64,000 nt of DNA from Deltaproteobacteria bacterium (GTDB lineage: Bacteria > Myxococcota_A > Polyangia > Polyangiales > JADJMO01): positions 1 through 64,000 of the forward strand of contig JACPFM010000069.1 of assembly GCA_016182965.1 (NCBI GenBank). The letters run 5' to 3'. The notes under the pieces are model-generated. The model did no database searches and was not told the DNA's origin. It saw nothing but the letters and a program-made list of their open reading frames with translations. Positions 18,480 to 26,894 of the stretch are shown here, in pieces; within the stretch, counting starts at the first letter, position 1, and the number at the start of each line of letters is the position of its first letter. Both the position numbers and the translations under genes were made by a program.

Positions 18480-19403
18480 GTGTCCATTTTGATGACGGCC
18501 GCCGCGATCGGGCTGCCCGCCGACGCCGTCGCGCGGCCTTCGCCTCGCGCCACGCGCCCGGGCGCCAGCACCTCGCTCGAGCGCGTGTCCTTCTCTTTCC
18601 AGACCGAGAAGGGCGCGCGGCTGGCGATCGAGAGCGCGAACCTGCACATCGAGGCCGGCGAGCTCGTCTGCCTGGTCGGCCCGTCCGGCAGCGGCAAGTC
18701 CACGATCCTGAACCTGATCGCCGGGCTGCTCGCGCCGACCGAGGGCCGCGTCCTCGAGAACGGCGCGCCGATCGACGGGCCCGGCCCCGCCCGCGCGATG
18801 GTGTTCCAGGACGCGGCGCTCTTCCCGTGGCTCACGCTGCGCGACAACGTCGAGTACCCGCTGCAGCTCGCCGGCACGCCGAAGGGGGAGCGACGCGCGC
18901 GCAGCGAGGAGCTCCTGCGCATGGTGCACCTGTGGCGCTTCGCGCAGTCCTTCCCGCACGAGCTGTCGGGCGGCATGCGTCAACGCGGCGCGATCGCGCG
19001 CGCGCTCGCCACCGATCCGGCGGTGCTCCTGATGGACGAGCCGTTCGCCGCGCTCGACGCGCAGACGCGCGAGATCCTGCAGGGCGAGGTGGAGCGCATC
19101 TTCCTCGAGACGCGCAAGACCGTCGTGTTCGTCACGCACAACGTCCGCGAGGCGGTGCGCCTCGCCGATCGCATCGTGCTGATGGGCACGCGGCCGGGGC
19201 GCATCCTGCGCGACGTGATCATCGATCTGCCGCGCCCGCGCGCGGCGAACGACGAGCGGGTCGCGTGGTTCGCGGCGGACGTGGCGGGTGAGATCCGGAG
19301 CGAGGTCGAGAAGATCGCGAGGGAGGAGGCGGACGATGCGTGGGTGGCTCCGGGGGGTCGTGTTCGCGTCGATCCTCGTCGGAACATGGGCGGCGGCATC
19401 TAG
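18480..19403 (+). CDS. SsuB/TauB-like ABC transporter ATP-binding protein
   Basis: This 307-residue ATPase has Walker A GPSGSGKST at 67-75, Q-loop MVFQDAALFPW, signature ELSGGMRQR, Walker B LLMDEP and the switch His in FVTHNVREA. The pattern ALFPWLT is typical of the nitrate/sulfonate/taurine importers. GTG 18480 or ATG 18492 may be the start. The permease gene begins inside its 3' end. It would energise uptake with the permease at 19336 and the binding protein encoded at the far end of the divergent operon. Confidence 0.88.
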   Translation: MSILMTAAAIGLPADAVARPSPRATRPGASTSLERVSFSFQTEKGARLAIESANLHIEAGELVCLVGPSGSGKSTILNLIAGLLAPTEGRVLENGAPIDGPGPARAMVFQDAALFPWLTLRDNVEYPLQLAGTPKGERRARSEELLRMVHLWRFAQSFPHELSGGMRQRGAIARALATDPAVLLMDEPFAALDAQTREILQGEVERIFLETRKTVVFVTHNVREAVRLADRIVLMGTRPGRILRDVIIDLPRPRAANDERVAWFAADVAGEIRSEVEKIAREEADDAWVAPGGRVRVDPRRNMGGGI

Positions 19404-20088
19404 CCTCGCCAACAGCCCGCTCCTCCCCGGCCCGATCGCCGTCGGGCGGACGATCGCGGCCGCGCTGCGCGACGGCACCCTGCCGCGCGCGCTCGGCACC
19501 AGCCTGCTTCGTCTGCTCGTCGGCTACGCGGTGTCGCTCGGCTGCGGCGTGCTCCTCGGCGTCTCGCTCGCGCGGTCACCGAAGACGAAGTCGGCGATCG
19601 GTCCGCTGATCCTCGGGCTCAGCTCGGTGCCGTCGATCTGCTGGCTGCCGCTCGCCATTCTCTGGTTCGGCCTCTCGGAGTGGGCGATCCAGACGGTGAT
19701 CGTGCTCGGCGCGCTGCTGCCGATCGCGGTGGCGACCGAGGGCGCCGTGCGCCACGTCCCGCCGCAGCTCATCCGCGCCGCGCGGACCATGGGCGCGCGC
19801 GGCCCGCGCTTGCTGTTCGGGGTCATGATCCCGGCGGCGTTCCCCGGCATCCTCTCGGGCGCCAAGCTCGGCTGGACGTTCGCGCTGCGCTCGCTGATGG
19901 CCGGCGAGTTGCTATTCGTATCCGGTGGCCTCGGTCAGCTGCTGGAGACGGGACGCGACATCGGTGACACCGCGTTGGTCCTGGCGATCATCGTGACGAT
20001 CGTCGCGCTCGGGCGCGCGAGCGAGTGGCTCCTCTTCGGTCGTCTCGACCGCGAGGTCGGACGTCGTTGGGGAACAGAGGCGGCTTGA
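19336..20088 (+). CDS. SsuC/TauC-like ABC transporter permease
   Basis: This is a 250-residue permease with about six membrane helices. The binding-protein-dependent transport motif lies around AARTMGARGPRLLFGVMIPAA, where it contacts the ATPase. The start ATG 19336 has GGGAGGAGG 6 nt upstream and overlaps the ATPase gene by 68 bp, so the two are translationally coupled. It shares the SsuC/TauC/NrtB family with the neighbouring ATPase. It is followed by the uroporphyrinogen methyltransferase gene after only 2 bp. Confidence 0.88.
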   Translation: MRGWLRGVVFASILVGTWAAASSLANSPLLPGPIAVGRTIAAALRDGTLPRALGTSLLRLLVGYAVSLGCGVLLGVSLARSPKTKSAIGPLILGLSSVPSICWLPLAILWFGLSEWAIQTVIVLGALLPIAVATEGAVRHVPPQLIRAARTMGARGPRLLFGVMIPAAFPGILSGAKLGWTFALRSLMAGELLFVSGGLGQLLETGRDIGDTALVLAIIVTIVALGRASEWLLFGRLDREVGRRWGTEAA

Positions 20089-20090
20089 TC

Positions 20091-20885
20091 ATGGCGAAGC
20101 GACGAACCGGGCACGGCAAGGTGTGGTTGGTGGGTGCCGGCCCCGGCGATCCCGAGCTGCTCACGCTCAAGGCCGTCCGCGCGCTCTCCGAGGCCGACGT
20201 GGTGGCCTACGACGAGCTCATCTCCGAGGAGATCCTCGCGCTCGCCCCGGCGCACGCCGAGCGGATCGCCGTCGGCCGTCGCGCCAACGGCTGCCGTCAT
20301 CACGACGAGAAGATCCACCCCGCGGTGATCGCCCGCGCGCGCGCCGGCGACGTGGTGGTGCGGCTGAAGGGCGGCGATCCGCTGGTCTTCGGGCGCGGCG
20401 GCGAGGAGGCCGAGGAGCTCGCGAGCGCGGGGGTCCCGTTCGAGATCGTGCCGGGCATCTCCGCCGCGCTCGGCGCCGCGGCGGCGAGCGGGATCCCGCT
20501 GACCCACCGCGGGGCCGCGTCCTCGGTGACCTTCGCCACGGCGCACGCCGCCCACGGCGACGGCGATCCGAAGCTCGCGACCACGGTGCCGATCACCGGC
20601 ACGATCGTCCTCTACATGGGTCTCGGTCGCCTCGCCGAGACCGCGGCGTCGCTCGTCGCGGCGGGTCGTGCGCCGGAGACGCCGGTGGCCGTGATCGCGC
20701 ACGCGACCCGCGCGACCGAGCGAAAGGTGATCGGGACGCTGGCGACCATCGCCGACGAGGTCGCGCGCGCCGCGCTCCCGGCGCCGGCGCTGATCGTCGT
20801 CGGCGAGGTGGTCGGCCGGGCGGTCGAGAGCCCTCTCGCCGAGGTGCTCGCCGAGACAGGCGCGCGCCTCCGTAGGGCGGGCTGA
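20091..20885 (+). CDS. cobA: uroporphyrinogen-III C-methyltransferase (SUMT)
   Basis: This 264-residue enzyme methylates uroporphyrinogen III at C2 and C7 to give precorrin-2, the first step to siroheme. Family motifs are present: VGAGPGDPELLTLKA, VVRLKGGDPLVFGRGGEE, VPGISAALG and PLTHRG. It is a stand-alone SUMT, not fused to the dehydrogenase/ferrochelatase as in CysG. The missing half is encoded separately at 21686-22270. Co-transcription with the ABC genes supplies cofactor for the sulfite reductase. Confidence 0.92.
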   Translation: MAKRRTGHGKVWLVGAGPGDPELLTLKAVRALSEADVVAYDELISEEILALAPAHAERIAVGRRANGCRHHDEKIHPAVIARARAGDVVVRLKGGDPLVFGRGGEEAEELASAGVPFEIVPGISAALGAAAASGIPLTHRGAASSVTFATAHAAHGDGDPKLATTVPITGTIVLYMGLGRLAETAASLVAAGRAPETPVAVIAHATRATERKVIGTLATIADEVARAALPAPALIVVGEVVGRAVESPLAEVLAETGARLRRAG

Positions 20886-20898
20886 TACGCTCGGCGCC

Positions 20899-21717
20899 GT
20901 GTGCACCATCATCGCCCTGCACCGCGTTCGCGACGATGCGCCGCTGGTGATCGCCGCCAACCGCGACGAGTTCTACGCGCGCGCGTCGAGCGGCCCGCAG
21001 GTGCTCGATCCGGCGTTCGGGATCGTCGGCGGACGCGACGAGCAGGCGAAGGGCACCTGGCTCGGCGTGCGCCCGCCGCACGGCGACGCGCCGCACGGGC
21101 TGGTCGTCGCCGTCACCAATCAGCGCACGCTCGCGCCGCCCGATCCGAGCCGCCACTCGCGCGGCGAGCTGGTGCTCGAGGCGCTGCGGCGCGGGAACGT
21201 CGCCGCGATCGACGCGTTCCTCTCCGGGATCGACGCGCGGCGCTACAACCCCTTCAACCTCCTCTACGGCGACGGCCTCGGCCTGCACGTCGCCTACGCG
21301 CGCGACGAGCCGCGGATCACCATCGAGGCGTACGAACCCGGCGTGGTGGTGCTGGCGAACGATCGGGTCGGTGCGCCGGAGTACCCGAAGACCCGGCGCG
21401 CGGAGGCGCTCGTACGGCCGTGGCTGGACGCGCCGCTACCCGAGCTGCGCCAGCGCCTCCGCGCCGCGCTCGCCGATCACGAGAAGCCGGACGCGGTCTC
21501 CGGCGCCTCGATCCCGTGGTTCGGCGAGGAGCTGCTGCGCGAGCTGCAGGCGCTGTGCATCCACTCGCCGATGTACGGGACGCGGTCGTCGACGATCGTG
21601 GTGCTCGGCCGCGCGTCCGGTGAGGATCGCGTCCTCGGCTACGAGCACGCCGAGGGCCCGCCATGCACCGCGGCGTTCGCCGACTTCACGCACCTCGCGG
21701 CTTCGTCTCGCCGCTGA
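20899..21717 (+). CDS. NRDE-family protein
   Basis: This is a 272-residue member of the transport-and-Golgi-organisation-2-like NRDE family. It begins MCTIIALHR, with Cys2 as a likely N-terminal nucleophile after Met removal, and has the diagnostic ANRDE at residues 19-23. GGRDEQAKGTWLGV and VAVTNQR follow, consistent with an Ntn-hydrolase fold. GTG start at 20899. Its biochemical role is not established. It lies just after SUMT and overlaps the convergent siroheme gene by 32 bp. Confidence 0.8.
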   Translation: MCTIIALHRVRDDAPLVIAANRDEFYARASSGPQVLDPAFGIVGGRDEQAKGTWLGVRPPHGDAPHGLVVAVTNQRTLAPPDPSRHSRGELVLEALRRGNVAAIDAFLSGIDARRYNPFNLLYGDGLGLHVAYARDEPRITIEAYEPGVVVLANDRVGAPEYPKTRRAEALVRPWLDAPLPELRQRLRAALADHEKPDAVSGASIPWFGEELLRELQALCIHSPMYGTRSSTIVVLGRASGEDRVLGYEHAEGPPCTAAFADFTHLAASSRR

Positions 21718-22270
21718 TCGGCTCGGCGATCGCGCGCACCAGCTCGGCGAAGCGCTCGCCCATGGGCGTGCCCTCCGCCTTCCAACGGGTGCGGAGCGCG
21801 CGCGCGGCGACGATCCAGCGCTCCTCCGGCAGCGCCGACTCGAGCACGACGCGGAGCAGGCGCGACAGCGCGGGCAGCTCGCCGGAAGACGAGATCGCCA
21901 CGAGGAACGGCGGACGCCGCAGCACCGCGCCGAAGAACGCGGAGGCGTTCGGCGGATCGTCGACCGCGTTGCAGAACAGGCGGCGCGCCTCGGCCGCCGC
22001 GGCGATCGCGCGGTTGACCTGCGTGTCGTTGGTCGCGGCGATCACCAGCCACGCGCCGTCGAGATCGGAGTCCGCGAACGCGCGCCGCACGAGCGCGATC
22101 TCCCCGCGCTCCGCGAGCGCGCCGACCTCGGCGGTCGCCTCCTGCGCGACGACGAGCACATCGGCGCCGGCGGCGCACAGCTCGCCGATCTTCCGCGCGC
22201 CGACGCTGCCCGCGCCGACCACCACGACGCGGCGTCCGTTCAGCCGGAGAAACAACGGGTAGAGGTCCAT
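21686..22270 (-). CDS. precorrin-2 dehydrogenase / sirohydrochlorin ferrochelatase
   Basis: This 194-residue protein corresponds to the N-terminal half of CysG (Met8p-like). MDLYPLFLRLNGRRVVVVGAG gives the NAD-binding fold, with VIAATNDTQVNR and LFCNAVDDPPNASAFFGAV as the active-site region. It oxidises precorrin-2 to sirohydrochlorin and inserts iron to make siroheme. It is encoded convergently to the NRDE gene with a 32-bp overlap and divergently from egtD. Together with the SUMT it completes siroheme synthesis. Confidence 0.9.
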   Translation of the reverse strand: MDLYPLFLRLNGRRVVVVGAGSVGARKIGELCAAGADVLVVAQEATAEVGALAERGEIALVRRAFADSDLDGAWLVIAATNDTQVNRAIAAAAEARRLFCNAVDDPPNASAFFGAVLRRPPFLVAISSSGELPALSRLLRVVLESALPEERWIVAARALRTRWKAEGTPMGERFAELVRAIAEPISGETKPRGA

Positions 22271-22293
22271 GCATTCCTGCGAGGGGCGAGCGC

Positions 22294-23367
22294 GTGTTGG
22301 CGAGCGGCGCGAGGCGCGTCCGAGGCGACAATGCTAGCGAGCGCGCCGCGACCTCGCGACCTCGACCTGCGGCCGGGCATCGACCGTTCAAGGTCAGGCT
22401 CGGATCGCACGTGTACACCGCTCGCCCGCTGCCCGCGCTCGTCCACGACCTCCGTCGTGGCTTCGCCGCGCGTCCGCGGACGGTGCCGTCGAAGTGGTTC
22501 TACGACGAGGCCGGCTCCGCGCTGTTCGATGCGATCTGCGAGCTGCCGGAGTACTACCTCACGCGCGCCGAGCGCGCGATCCTCGAGCGCCACGCCGACG
22601 ACATCGTAGCGTCCGCCGCGCCCGACGAGCTGCTCGAGATCGGCAGCGGCATGGCGCGCAAGACCGGCGTGCTGCTCGGCGCGATCACGCGTCGGACGGG
22701 GCACGCGCGCTACGTGCCGCTCGACATCTCCGCCGCGGCGCTCGAGGGCTCGGCCCGCTCGATCCGCGCGGTCGTCCCCGGGGTGGCGGTCGATCCGCTG
22801 ATCGGCGACTTCGAGCGCGATCTGCCGAAGCTCGCGCTCTCTCCGCTCTCGCGTCGACGCATGTGGGCGCTGCTCGGCAGCACGATCGGCAACCTCGACG
22901 AGCGCGCCGCGCCGCAGCTGCTCGCGTCGATCGCCGCGCGCATGCGGCCGGGTGACACCTTCCTGGTCGGGATGGACCTGGTGAAGGACGTCACCGTCCT
23001 CCAGCGTGCCTACGACGACGCGGCGGGCGTCACCGCGCGGTTCAACAAGAACATGCTCGCGGTGATCAACCGCGGCGCCCAGGCCGACTTCGATCTCGAC
23101 GCGTGGACGCACCGCGCCCGGTACGACGCGGCGCGCGCGCGCATCGAGATGCACCTCGAGTCCGACCGCCCGCAGCGCGTGCGGCTCCGCGCGCTCGGCG
23201 CCACGGTGGCGTTCGAGCGAGGCGAGCGCATCCTCACCGAGATCAGCCGGAAGTTCACGCATGAGACCGCCGCCTCGACCCTGCGCGACGGCGGGATGCG
23301 GCTCGTCTCGTGGTTTCCGGCGGCCGACGACGGCTTCGCGCTCGCGCTCGCGGAGGCCGCGCGATGA
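22294..23367 (+). CDS. egtD: EgtD, L-histidine N-alpha-methyltransferase
   Basis: This enzyme of up to 357 residues trimethylates histidine to hercynine in ergothioneine synthesis. Family motifs: PSKWFYDEAGSALFDAIC, LPEYYLTRAERAIL, LLEIGSGMARKT (SAM site), GSTIGNLD and FLVGMDLVKD. The start is unsure. TTG 22294 has AGGGG 8 nt upstream but gives a longer N-terminus than usual; GTG 22411 gives about 32 residues before KWFYD, nearer to the family. The sulfoxide synthase EgtB is not in the window. The next gene overlaps it (ATGA). Confidence 0.88.
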   Translation: MLASGARRVRGDNASERAATSRPRPAAGHRPFKVRLGSHVYTARPLPALVHDLRRGFAARPRTVPSKWFYDEAGSALFDAICELPEYYLTRAERAILERHADDIVASAAPDELLEIGSGMARKTGVLLGAITRRTGHARYVPLDISAAALEGSARSIRAVVPGVAVDPLIGDFERDLPKLALSPLSRRRMWALLGSTIGNLDERAAPQLLASIAARMRPGDTFLVGMDLVKDVTVLQRAYDDAAGVTARFNKNMLAVINRGAQADFDLDAWTHRARYDAARARIEMHLESDRPQRVRLRALGATVAFERGERILTEISRKFTHETAASTLRDGGMRLVSWFPAADDGFALALAEAAR

Positions 23368-23951
23368 CCGAAATCCCCTCGGCGACCGGCGCCGCCTTTC
23401 ACGAGCTCCTCGGGGTCGCCCGCGCGATGGGCGACGACGGCTGGACGCGCGCGCTCTCGCCCGACACGCGGGCGGCGCTCTCGGCCTCCGCCGACGCCCT
23501 GTTCCCCGACGAGCTCTTCCTCGAGGCGCTCGTCGCGGCGGACGACGCGCTGGCCGGCGGCAGCGGCGCGCTTGCGACCGCGGTGGGGCGCGCGCGCGCC
23601 GACGCGCTCGTCGGACCGGCGGCCCCTTCCCTCGGCGGCGATCCGTTCCGCTTCCTCAAGGAAGCCGCGAGCCTCTTCTACGAGCGCCGCACCAACTACG
23701 GCGCGGCGAGCGTGGAGCTCGTCCCGAGAAAGGCGATCCTGCGCCTGGTGGTCTCCGAGGCGCTCGCGCGCCGCCTCGGCGCGCGGAATCGGGGCCCGTT
23801 GCTCGCCGGCGCGTTCCTCGAGCGCGGCGTGGAGCTGGTCTCCGGCACCACGCAGGCGGCGCGCTACATCGGTCACGCGCCCCGCATCGACACGCGCTTC
23901 GAGCGCCCGATGGTCAACCTGATGTTCGAGTTCGATCTCGACGAGAGCTGA
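23364..23951 (+). CDS. uncharacterised protein co-transcribed with egtD
   Basis: This is a 195-residue soluble protein whose ATG overlaps the egtD stop (ATGA). It is mostly helical in the first half (FHELLGVARAMGDDGW) and then has FRFLKEAASLFYERRTNYGAASVELVPRKAILRLVV-type sequence and a C-terminal VNLMFEFDLDE. The layout recalls myxobacterial proteins of the DUF2378 type, but the match was not certain. Coupling suggests a function with EgtD; nothing more can be said. Confidence 0.6.
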   Translation: MTEIPSATGAAFHELLGVARAMGDDGWTRALSPDTRAALSASADALFPDELFLEALVAADDALAGGSGALATAVGRARADALVGPAAPSLGGDPFRFLKEAASLFYERRTNYGAASVELVPRKAILRLVVSEALARRLGARNRGPLLAGAFLERGVELVSGTTQAARYIGHAPRIDTRFERPMVNLMFEFDLDES

Positions 23952-23955
23952 GCGG

Positions 23956-24384
23956 TCAGTCCTCGCCGCCACCGCGGCGCAGCGCCTTGGTCCTGGCCGT
24001 GCGCTGCTTCTCGCTCAGCCGCCGCTCGACGCTGCCGCGGCTCGGCTTCGTCGGCCGCCGCTTCTTCGGCTCGACGAGCGCGGCGGCGATGAGCGCCCGC
24101 ACCTTTTCGCGCGCGTCTTCGAGGTTGCGCCCCTGATCGCGCGTGAGCTGGCTCGTGATCATCAGGCGATCGTCGGCGTCGCGGCGCGTCGCCGTCGCGG
24201 CCCGCAGGCGCTGCCAGGCGCCGGGCGACAAGCCGCTCACCTGCCCGAGATCGACCCGCAGCTCCACCTTCGACGACACCTTGTTGACGTTCTGCCCTCC
24301 GGGGCCGCTCGCGCGGACCGCCCGCACCTCGAGGGCGGCTTCGGGCACGATCACCCCGGGGGCGACGACGATCGGATCTGCCAC
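23956..24384 (-). CDS. arfB: ArfB (YaeJ), alternative peptidyl-tRNA hydrolase for stalled ribosomes
   Basis: This 142-residue protein is of the ICT1/YaeJ class. The catalytic GGQ is at residues 29-31 in VRASGPGGQNVNKVSSKV. The basic C-terminal tail (PKKRRPTKPSRGSVERRLSEKQ) enters the empty mRNA channel. Length fits ArfB and excludes full release factors. GTG start at 24384. It rescues ribosomes stalled on non-stop mRNA. It is convergent with the egtD-linked gene, 4 bp apart. Confidence 0.93.
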   Translation of the reverse strand: MADPIVVAPGVIVPEAALEVRAVRASGPGGQNVNKVSSKVELRVDLGQVSGLSPGAWQRLRAATATRRDADDRLMITSQLTRDQGRNLEDAREKVRALIAAALVEPKKRRPTKPSRGSVERRLSEKQRTARTKALRRGGGED

Positions 24385-24431
24385 GGCGGCGCAGCGTAGA
24401 CGTTCGGGCGTCCGCGCGTTAGAGCGGGCTC

Positions 24432-24755
24432 ATGCTCGAAGTCGTCGATCTCGTCGTGGGTCAGGGGGCCGAGGCGACCGCCGGCCACCAGGTGAGCGTC
24501 CACTACACCGGCACGCTCACCAACGGGAAGAAGTTCGACAGCTCGCTCGATCGCGGGCGGCCCTTCAGCTTCAAGCTGGGCGCCGGCCAGGTCATCAAGG
24601 GCTGGGACCAGGGCGTCGCCGGCATGAAGGTCGGCGGCAAGCGCAAGCTCACCATCCCGCCCGAGCTCGCCTACGGCAGTCAGTCGGTCGGCGGCGGTCT
24701 GATTCCCCCGAACTCGACCCTCGTCTTCGAGGTCGAGCTCCTCGGCGTCTCGTGA
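24432..24755 (+). CDS. FKBP-type peptidyl-prolyl isomerase, cytoplasmic
   Basis: This is a 107-residue single-domain FKBP with the complete fold: VSVHYTGTLTNGKKFDSS, FSFKLGAGQVIKGWDQGV, GGKRKLTIPPELAYG and TLVFEVELLGV. It has no signal peptide, so it is cytoplasmic. Active-site aromatic and Tyr residues are retained. It is followed 8 bp later by a lipoprotein version of the same enzyme, probably in one operon. Confidence 0.93.
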   Translation: MLEVVDLVVGQGAEATAGHQVSVHYTGTLTNGKKFDSSLDRGRPFSFKLGAGQVIKGWDQGVAGMKVGGKRKLTIPPELAYGSQSVGGGLIPPNSTLVFEVELLGVS

Positions 24756-24763
24756 GGTCGATC

Positions 24764-25234
24764 ATGCGCGCGCTCCTCGCTAGCTTCGTCCTGGTCTCGG
24801 CGTTCGGCTGCAGCCGCGTCGTCGAGCCCGATCCCACCTCCCGCGATCAGGCCGCCGCGCCCAAGCCGATCATCCCGCTCGTGGCCTCCGCCGCCCCGGC
24901 GCAGCAGGCCACCGAGCTGCAGAAGATCGACATCAAGGTCGGCGACGGCGCGCTGGCCGCCAAGGGCTCGCGCATCCAGGTGCACTACACGGGCACCCTG
25001 ACCGACGGCTCCAAGTTCGACAGCTCGGTCGATCGGGGCCAGCCGTTCACCTTCACGCTCGGCCAGGGCGAGGTCATCAAGGGCTGGGACGAGGGCTTCA
25101 CCGGCATGAAGGTCGGCGGCAAGCGCAAGCTGATCATCCCTTACAAGATGGCCTACGGCGAAGCCGGCCGTCCCCCGAAGATCCCGCCGAAGTCGACGCT
25201 GATCTTCGAGGTCGAGCTGCTCGGCGTCGAGTGA
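24764..25234 (+). CDS. FKBP-type peptidyl-prolyl isomerase, lipoprotein
   Basis: This 156-residue paralogue of the preceding gene has a lipoprotein signal (LVLVSAFGC) and a 35-residue linker before the FKBP domain. The domain shares VHYTGTLTDGSKFDSS and GEVIKGWDEGF with the cytoplasmic copy, pointing to duplication. It likely folds exported proteins at the membrane. The start ATG 24764 is 8 bp after the upstream stop. Confidence 0.92.
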   Translation: MRALLASFVLVSAFGCSRVVEPDPTSRDQAAAPKPIIPLVASAAPAQQATELQKIDIKVGDGALAAKGSRIQVHYTGTLTDGSKFDSSVDRGQPFTFTLGQGEVIKGWDEGFTGMKVGGKRKLIIPYKMAYGEAGRPPKIPPKSTLIFEVELLGVE

Positions 25235-25318
25235 CCGGCCGGCCCGTCGGCCGACCCCGCCCCCCCGAAGACGTGCGCCCTCCCGCCTCCGCGCAGACGG
25301 GTGTAGCCTCTCGGCCCG

Positions 25319-25813
25319 ATGGGAAAGCCGATCCTGGGCCGTGACGTCTACCTCGCTCTCGCCGCCGTCGGTTGGGCCGACGGAACGCTCGATCCCGACG
25401 AAGCCGACGCGATCGTCCGCACCGCGCTCGAGGAGGGCCTCGAGCTCGACGCCATCCAAGAGATCGAGGACGCGACCAAGAAGCCCCTCGACATCGGGGT
25501 GATCGATCGCCTGACCATGTCGAAGAGCGATCGCCTGTACGTCTACGCGGTCGCCTCCTGGATCACGCGCCTCGACGGCGTCGTCACGGCCGAGGAGGAG
25601 GAGATCCTCACCAAGCTCGGCAACGCGCTCGGCATCCCCGAGACGCCGCGGAAGCACGCCGACGAGGTCCTCCAGCAGATCGCGTCGCTCCCCGCGGGCG
25701 ATCGGCCCGATCGCTTCGACCTGCTCGCCCTCCGCGCGAGTCTCGAGGAGCGCCTCGCGACCGCGCAGGCGGCGCGCGCCGCGCAGGGCGGATCGGGCGG
25801 CAGCGAGGAGTAG
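25319..25813 (+). CDS. TerB-like fold protein, copy 1
   Basis: This is a 164-residue helical protein with GRDVYLALAAVGWADGTLDPDE and VASWITRLDGVVTAEEEEIL. Both segments match the paired acidic helices (D-G-x-hydrophobic-x-x-x-E) of the TerB tellurite-resistance fold, a probable divalent-metal site. It is about 65 percent identical by eye to the next gene, which overlaps its stop by one base (TAGTG). No signal peptide. Function unknown. Confidence 0.7.
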   Translation: MGKPILGRDVYLALAAVGWADGTLDPDEADAIVRTALEEGLELDAIQEIEDATKKPLDIGVIDRLTMSKSDRLYVYAVASWITRLDGVVTAEEEEILTKLGNALGIPETPRKHADEVLQQIASLPAGDRPDRFDLLALRASLEERLATAQAARAAQGGSGGSEE

Positions 25814-26295
25814 TGGCGACTCGTCCGCTGAACGGACGCGACGTCTACCTCGCGCTCGCCGCCGTCGGCTGGGCCGACGGGCAACTCTCGCAAGAGGCGG
25901 GCGACGCGATCGTGCGCACGGCGCTCGAGGAGGGCCTCGATCTCGACGTGGTGCAGGAGATCGAGGAGGCGGTGAAGACGCCGCAGACCATCGGCTCGAT
26001 CGATCGACTGCAGATGTCCAAGAGCGATCGGCTCTACGTGTACGCCGTCGCGTCGTGGATCACGCTGCTCGACGGTCGCGTCACCGAGCGCGAGGAAGAG
26101 GTGCTGTCACGGCTCGCCGCGCTCCTCTCGGTCCCGGCCACGCCGCGCGCGCACGCCGACGCGATCATGCGCGAGATCGCCAGCAAGGGTAACCGCCCCG
26201 ACAAGTTCGACCTGCTCGGACTGCGCCGTCGCCTCGACGAGGAGCTCGAGCTCGCCCACGCCGCGCGCCTCGCGTCGCCCAAGTCGCGCGGCTGA
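25813..26295 (+). CDS. TerB-like fold protein, copy 2
   Basis: This 160-residue tandem paralogue of copy 1 has the same blocks: GRDVYLALAAVGWADGQLSQ, MSKSDRLYVYAVASWITLLD and RVTEREEEVLSRL. GTG start at 25813 overlaps the upstream stop, so translation is coupled and the products may form a heterodimer (inference). The C-terminus is a helical FDLLGLRRRLDEELEL tail shared with copy 1. Confidence 0.7.
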   Translation: MATRPLNGRDVYLALAAVGWADGQLSQEAGDAIVRTALEEGLDLDVVQEIEEAVKTPQTIGSIDRLQMSKSDRLYVYAVASWITLLDGRVTEREEEVLSRLAALLSVPATPRAHADAIMREIASKGNRPDKFDLLGLRRRLDEELELAHAARLASPKSRG

Positions 26296-26353
26296 CGAGG
26301 TCAGCGGTCGCAATTGCAGAACGTCGGAGTCATGGCTGGCTGCGCAGACTGGG

Positions 26354-26476
26354 TCATCAGTCATCAGCACGATAGTCATCAGTCATCAGTCATCAGTCAT
26401 CAGCACGAGAGGAAGTTCTCGTGGCCTCCGGCCTCGGTGGGCTGATGACTGACGACTGACGACTGACGACTGACGA
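26354..26476. repeat. inverted heptamer element: (TCATCAG)2+4 ... CTGATGA(CTGACGA)4
   Basis: The left arm has TCATCAG at 26354-26367 (two units) and 26376-26403 (four units). The right arm is CTGATGA at 26442 followed by four CTGACGA units to 26476. In the minus-strand RNA the arms pair with G-U wobbles. Between them lies a perfect hairpin, CACGAGA (26404-26410) with TCTCGTG (26417-26423). The element sits between two convergent genes ending at 26295 and 26529 and probably works as a bidirectional terminator. Confidence 0.85.
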
Positions 26477-26528
26477 CCAAGCCCGAACGGCGACAGGCAC
26501 GCGGTGTCGCGGAATCACGACCGGCGCT

Positions 26529-26894
26529 TCAGCGCGGCTTCACCGGGACCTCGGCGGTCGTCGCCTCGATGGCCTCGTCTTCGTCCCAAAGCTCGTCGAC
26601 CGAGAGCTCGACGACCTCCTGCTGACCGACGGTCAGATCGGGCACGAGCTGCATGAGCCGCTCGAGGATGCGCAGGACCTCGAACGGGGTGAGGCCGATC
26701 TCGCTCGCGATGTCGTTGACCGACCGGCGGCCGTCGATGCGCGTGAACACGGTCATCTCGAGGCGCCCGAGCGGCACCGAGACCGGCGCGCGCAGCGCCG
26801 GCACCAGGTGCTCGAAATCGACGGACGAATTGCCCGAGTGCGGCGGCGGGACCGTCGCGCGATTCGCGGCATCGTCGTCACGCGGAGAGCTCAC
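26529..26894 (-). CDS. small winged-helix-like protein
   Basis: This is a 121-residue protein. Its middle part (FTRIDGRRSVNDIASEIGL then PFEVLRILERLMQL) resembles a winged-helix or PqqD-like DNA/protein-binding fold found in many myxobacterial regulators. The tail is acidic (DELWDEDEAIEATTAE). GTG start at 26894 is weakly supported, as there is no clear ribosome site. It is divergent from the FGE-like gene over 182 bp. A signalling role is plausible but not shown. Confidence 0.6.
   Translation of the reverse strand: MSSPRDDDAANRATVPPPHSGNSSVDFEHLVPALRAPVSVPLGRLEMTVFTRIDGRRSVNDIASEIGLTPFEVLRILERLMQLVPDLTVGQQEVVELSVDELWDEDEAIEATTAEVPVKPR

Noticed and set aside
22331..22420. ATG at 22331 as start of egtD
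   Set aside because: It is out of frame with the methyltransferase; only TTG 22294 or GTG 22411 fit.
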